Part shown: piece by piece, positions 62,230-64,000 of the stretch | Numbering within the stretch: position 1 is the first letter of the stretch | How the letters are laid out: each line of letters opens with the position of its first letter | Translations under genes and position numbers: made by a program | Virus record (IMG/VR): IMGVR_UViG_3300021404_000005 | Coordinates: 1-64,000 of that record | Strand: one strand, 5' to 3' | Source: a virus | DNA length: 64,000 nt | Notes under the pieces: model-generated | What the model was told of the DNA's origin: nothing | Seen by the model: the letters and a program-made list of their open reading frames with translations, nothing else | The model's database searches: none

Positions 62230-64000
62230 ATGCCCCCCACACCAAAGATAACTCCCACTAATATCGCGTCAGTAGCGCAATCCGCGAATAATCGCATTAG
62301 CGCGTTGCTCCCGGATATAGCGTCTACTTCGAGTCCTATTACCGTATGGACTACGAATGTTATTTACGAGATGATAGCCCTGGCTGCGCCTCCTACTAAC
62401 ATTTACAGTCCTGCGTACTACCCTTCTAGCGGAACGTGGACATGCCCTACTGGGCTTTCTAGCGTGCAAGTTGAATGCTGGGGAGGCGGCGGCGGCGGCG
62501 GTGGCGGTAACGCTACTAGCGGCGGCGGTGGCGGCGGCGGTGGCGAATATGCTGCGGAGCAGAATTACCCCGTTGTACCCGGCCAGCAATATTCATACAC
62601 GTGTGGCGATGGTGGTACTAATGGCATTTCAGGCGTCCCCGGAACTACTGGTCAGAACACAGTATTTGACCTGCAAGGTGTAGGGAAGTCGGGTGGTATA
62701 ACCGCTCACGGTGGTCAAGGCGGTGACATTACTAGCGTAGGCAAGGGCGGTGCTGGCGGTACTGGCAGCACCAATACCACCGTATACGCAGGCGGTGCTG
62801 GAGGTACCAACACTAATGGTGTAGGTGACGATAATCCGTACTTCTCACCTGTGGCTGCGGGTACTAAATACTGGTACATAATGGATGACGACCCTGCTTA
62901 CTACACCACTATTCAAGATAACACGGGTATCACCGCCGCCCAGCAAGTTAATACGATAGGTACAAGTAACTCTACTACTCTAGGAAATATCAGTAGTCCT
63001 GTTACTCCTGCACAAGTCCCTACCAGTTCTGTCATCGGTCAGCTATACCAAGCTAACGTAGCCTGGAACTGGCTGTCTCCCAGTAGTACTGAAATGCCAT
63101 ACTACCGAGTAAATAACTCTAGTCTATCTGTGGCTGGCATGACATTCTCGTGCTGGGTTTATGCTGATGCTGGCGGTAACTTCAGTGGCACTAACGTCTC
63201 TGCTGGAACTATCGTGTCCACCTTTGACTACTCTATAACTACGAAATCTCCTGGCTACTCTGTATGGATTAACACTAGCAACCAAGTTAACTTGAAAGTT
63301 TCACGGCCTAATGGCGGTACCTACAGCACTCAACTTCTGACTCTTACTACAGCTCTAGACACTAATGCCTGGAATTATATTGTTTGTAGTTATGATGCAA
63401 CATCTTTGCGTATATACGTATATAACGGTAGTCATACGTCAGGAATATCAACTACAACTTCTACGTCACTTCCGGGTACCGGCAGTATTGTCCAGGTTAA
63501 TAGTAACAGTACATACTTCGGCATTAATCCGTCCATTAACGGGCCTAGTAATGGCTTCAGCGGACTAATGTCTAACCTGTGGATGTCAACGAGCGCTATT
63601 ACCTCCACAACCTGGCCTAACAGTGTGTATAACCCCACACCTACACCTCCCACTACAGGAGCCGGCGGCGGGGCGTCAGGCGGTGGCGGTGGCGTAGGTG
63701 GTACAGGAAGTCCCGGCAGTGTAGGAGGAGCAGGTGGCGCAGGCGGCAACGTACCCGCGGTTCCTGCCACATCTAATCTCACCGTAGGATACACAGGCAC
63801 AACCGGAGGCGTAGCTACAGGCAACGGTGTAAATCCTGCGTCTAATTCATATGGAGGCGGTGGAGGAGGAGCTGGCAACTTCAGCCCGCTGCCTACGTTG
63901 AAGACAATGACGCTCGTTGCAGCACAGAGCGCTTCTTACGCAGGTCCTGACGCTGTGAGCAATCCGTCCAGTCAGTACACCTTTAGCCTCGCTCCGTTGG
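62230..64000 (+). CDS. glycine-rich minor tail protein with LamG-like domain, partial
   Basis: ATG 62230; open to the end of the window, so at least 590 residues. Residues about 58-110 are a Gly-rich spike module (SSGTWTCPTGLSSVQVECWG) nearly the same as modules in the 55761 product. Residues about 290-460 resemble a LamG/concanavalin-type domain (VAGMTFSCWVYADAG, NAWNYIVCSYDATSLRIYVY). Then a second Gly-rich run. A tail fibre or spike that binds host glycans is likely. Confidence 0.8.
   Translation, partial: MPPTPKITPTNIASVAQSANNRISALLPDIASTSSPITVWTTNVIYEMIALAAPPTNIYSPAYYPSSGTWTCPTGLSSVQVECWGGGGGGGGGNATSGGGGGGGGEYAAEQNYPVVPGQQYSYTCGDGGTNGISGVPGTTGQNTVFDLQGVGKSGGITAHGGQGGDITSVGKGGAGGTGSTNTTVYAGGAGGTNTNGVGDDNPYFSPVAAGTKYWYIMDDDPAYYTTIQDNTGITAAQQVNTIGTSNSTTLGNISSPVTPAQVPTSSVIGQLYQANVAWNWLSPSSTEMPYYRVNNSSLSVAGMTFSCWVYADAGGNFSGTNVSAGTIVSTFDYSITTKSPGYSVWINTSNQVNLKVSRPNGGTYSTQLLTLTTALDTNAWNYIVCSYDATSLRIYVYNGSHTSGISTTTSTSLPGTGSIVQVNSNSTYFGINPSINGPSNGFSGLMSNLWMSTSAITSTTWPNSVYNPTPTPPTTGAGGGASGGGGGVGGTGSPGSVGGAGGAGGNVPAVPATSNLTVGYTGTTGGVATGNGVNPASNSYGGGGGGAGNFSPLPTLKTMTLVAAQSASYAGPDAVSNPSSQYTFSLAPL

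Noticed and set aside
1-64000. Lysogeny or mobile-element signs (integrase, att site, transposase)
   Set aside because: None seen; the only mobile gene is the HNH enzyme at 61631-62176.

Overview
The window looks like one continuous stretch of a large, tailed, double-stranded DNA phage genome. Most genes read left to right and overlap by 1-8 bases. Almost all recognisable genes are phage structural, phage nucleotide-metabolism or translation genes. The composition (about half G+C by eye), the many GTG starts, the apparent leaderless promoters and the tRNA load suggest a virus of an actinobacterium. By my knowledge of these groups it resembles the big tRNA-rich Streptomyces siphophages. The host is an inference, because nothing in the sequence names it. 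No integrase, attachment site, CRISPR array or insertion sequence was seen.

Layout. Positions 1-8.7 kb hold small early-type genes, several with Cys-Cys zinc-binding motifs, plus an RtcB RNA ligase, a dCMP deaminase and two minus-strand genes for secreted or wall-directed enzymes: a degenerate M23-like peptidoglycan-binding protein and a GH12-like glycoside hydrolase. Positions 8.7-13.44 kb form a tRNA array. I assign 39 tRNAs that together cover all 20 amino acids, plus one atypical tRNA, a set of small GNRA-tetraloop hairpins between tRNAs, several tRNA-sized structured RNAs of unknown type, and three places where a tRNA 3' half lies upstream of a matching 5' half (circularly permuted order). 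Two small protein genes sit inside the array. Positions 13.44-16.1 kb are a minus-strand operon with a G1 (eqolisin-like) peptidase and nucleotide-related genes (DUF4406, SLOG, DUF5664, DUF3310). Positions 16.1-20.3 kb hold small plus-strand genes.

The structural region starts with the large terminase (20.3 kb), portal, prohead protease, a small possible decoration protein and the major capsid protein (ends 27.95 kb, strong terminator). After a run of small acidic or low-complexity genes and a VIT-family membrane transporter, the module is interrupted at 30.8-39.3 kb by a sugar cassette: glycosyltransferases, GNAT acetyltransferase, DegT aminotransferase, two SDR epimerase/dehydratases and three methyltransferases. 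It then continues with cell-wall or papain-like enzymes, head-tail connectors, another glycosyltransferase, the major tail protein, a tail assembly chaperone pair with a GGGAAAC -1 slippery site, a 2,816-residue tape measure protein with nine exact 40-residue repeats and three peptidoglycan hydrolase domains, and two giant glycine-rich minor tail proteins separated by an HNH homing endonuclease gene. The last gene runs off the window.

How it fits together. The tRNA array with RtcB would let the phage supply and repair tRNAs. RtcB joins 2',3'-cyclic-phosphate and 5'-OH RNA ends, so it could either counter host anticodon nucleases or mature the permuted tRNA halves. The sugar cassette, with glycosyltransferases placed next to both the capsid and the tail-tube genes, suggests that virion proteins are decorated with an amino-deoxy, O-methylated sugar. 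All start choices, structures and functions are read by eye; no searches or folding programs were run.
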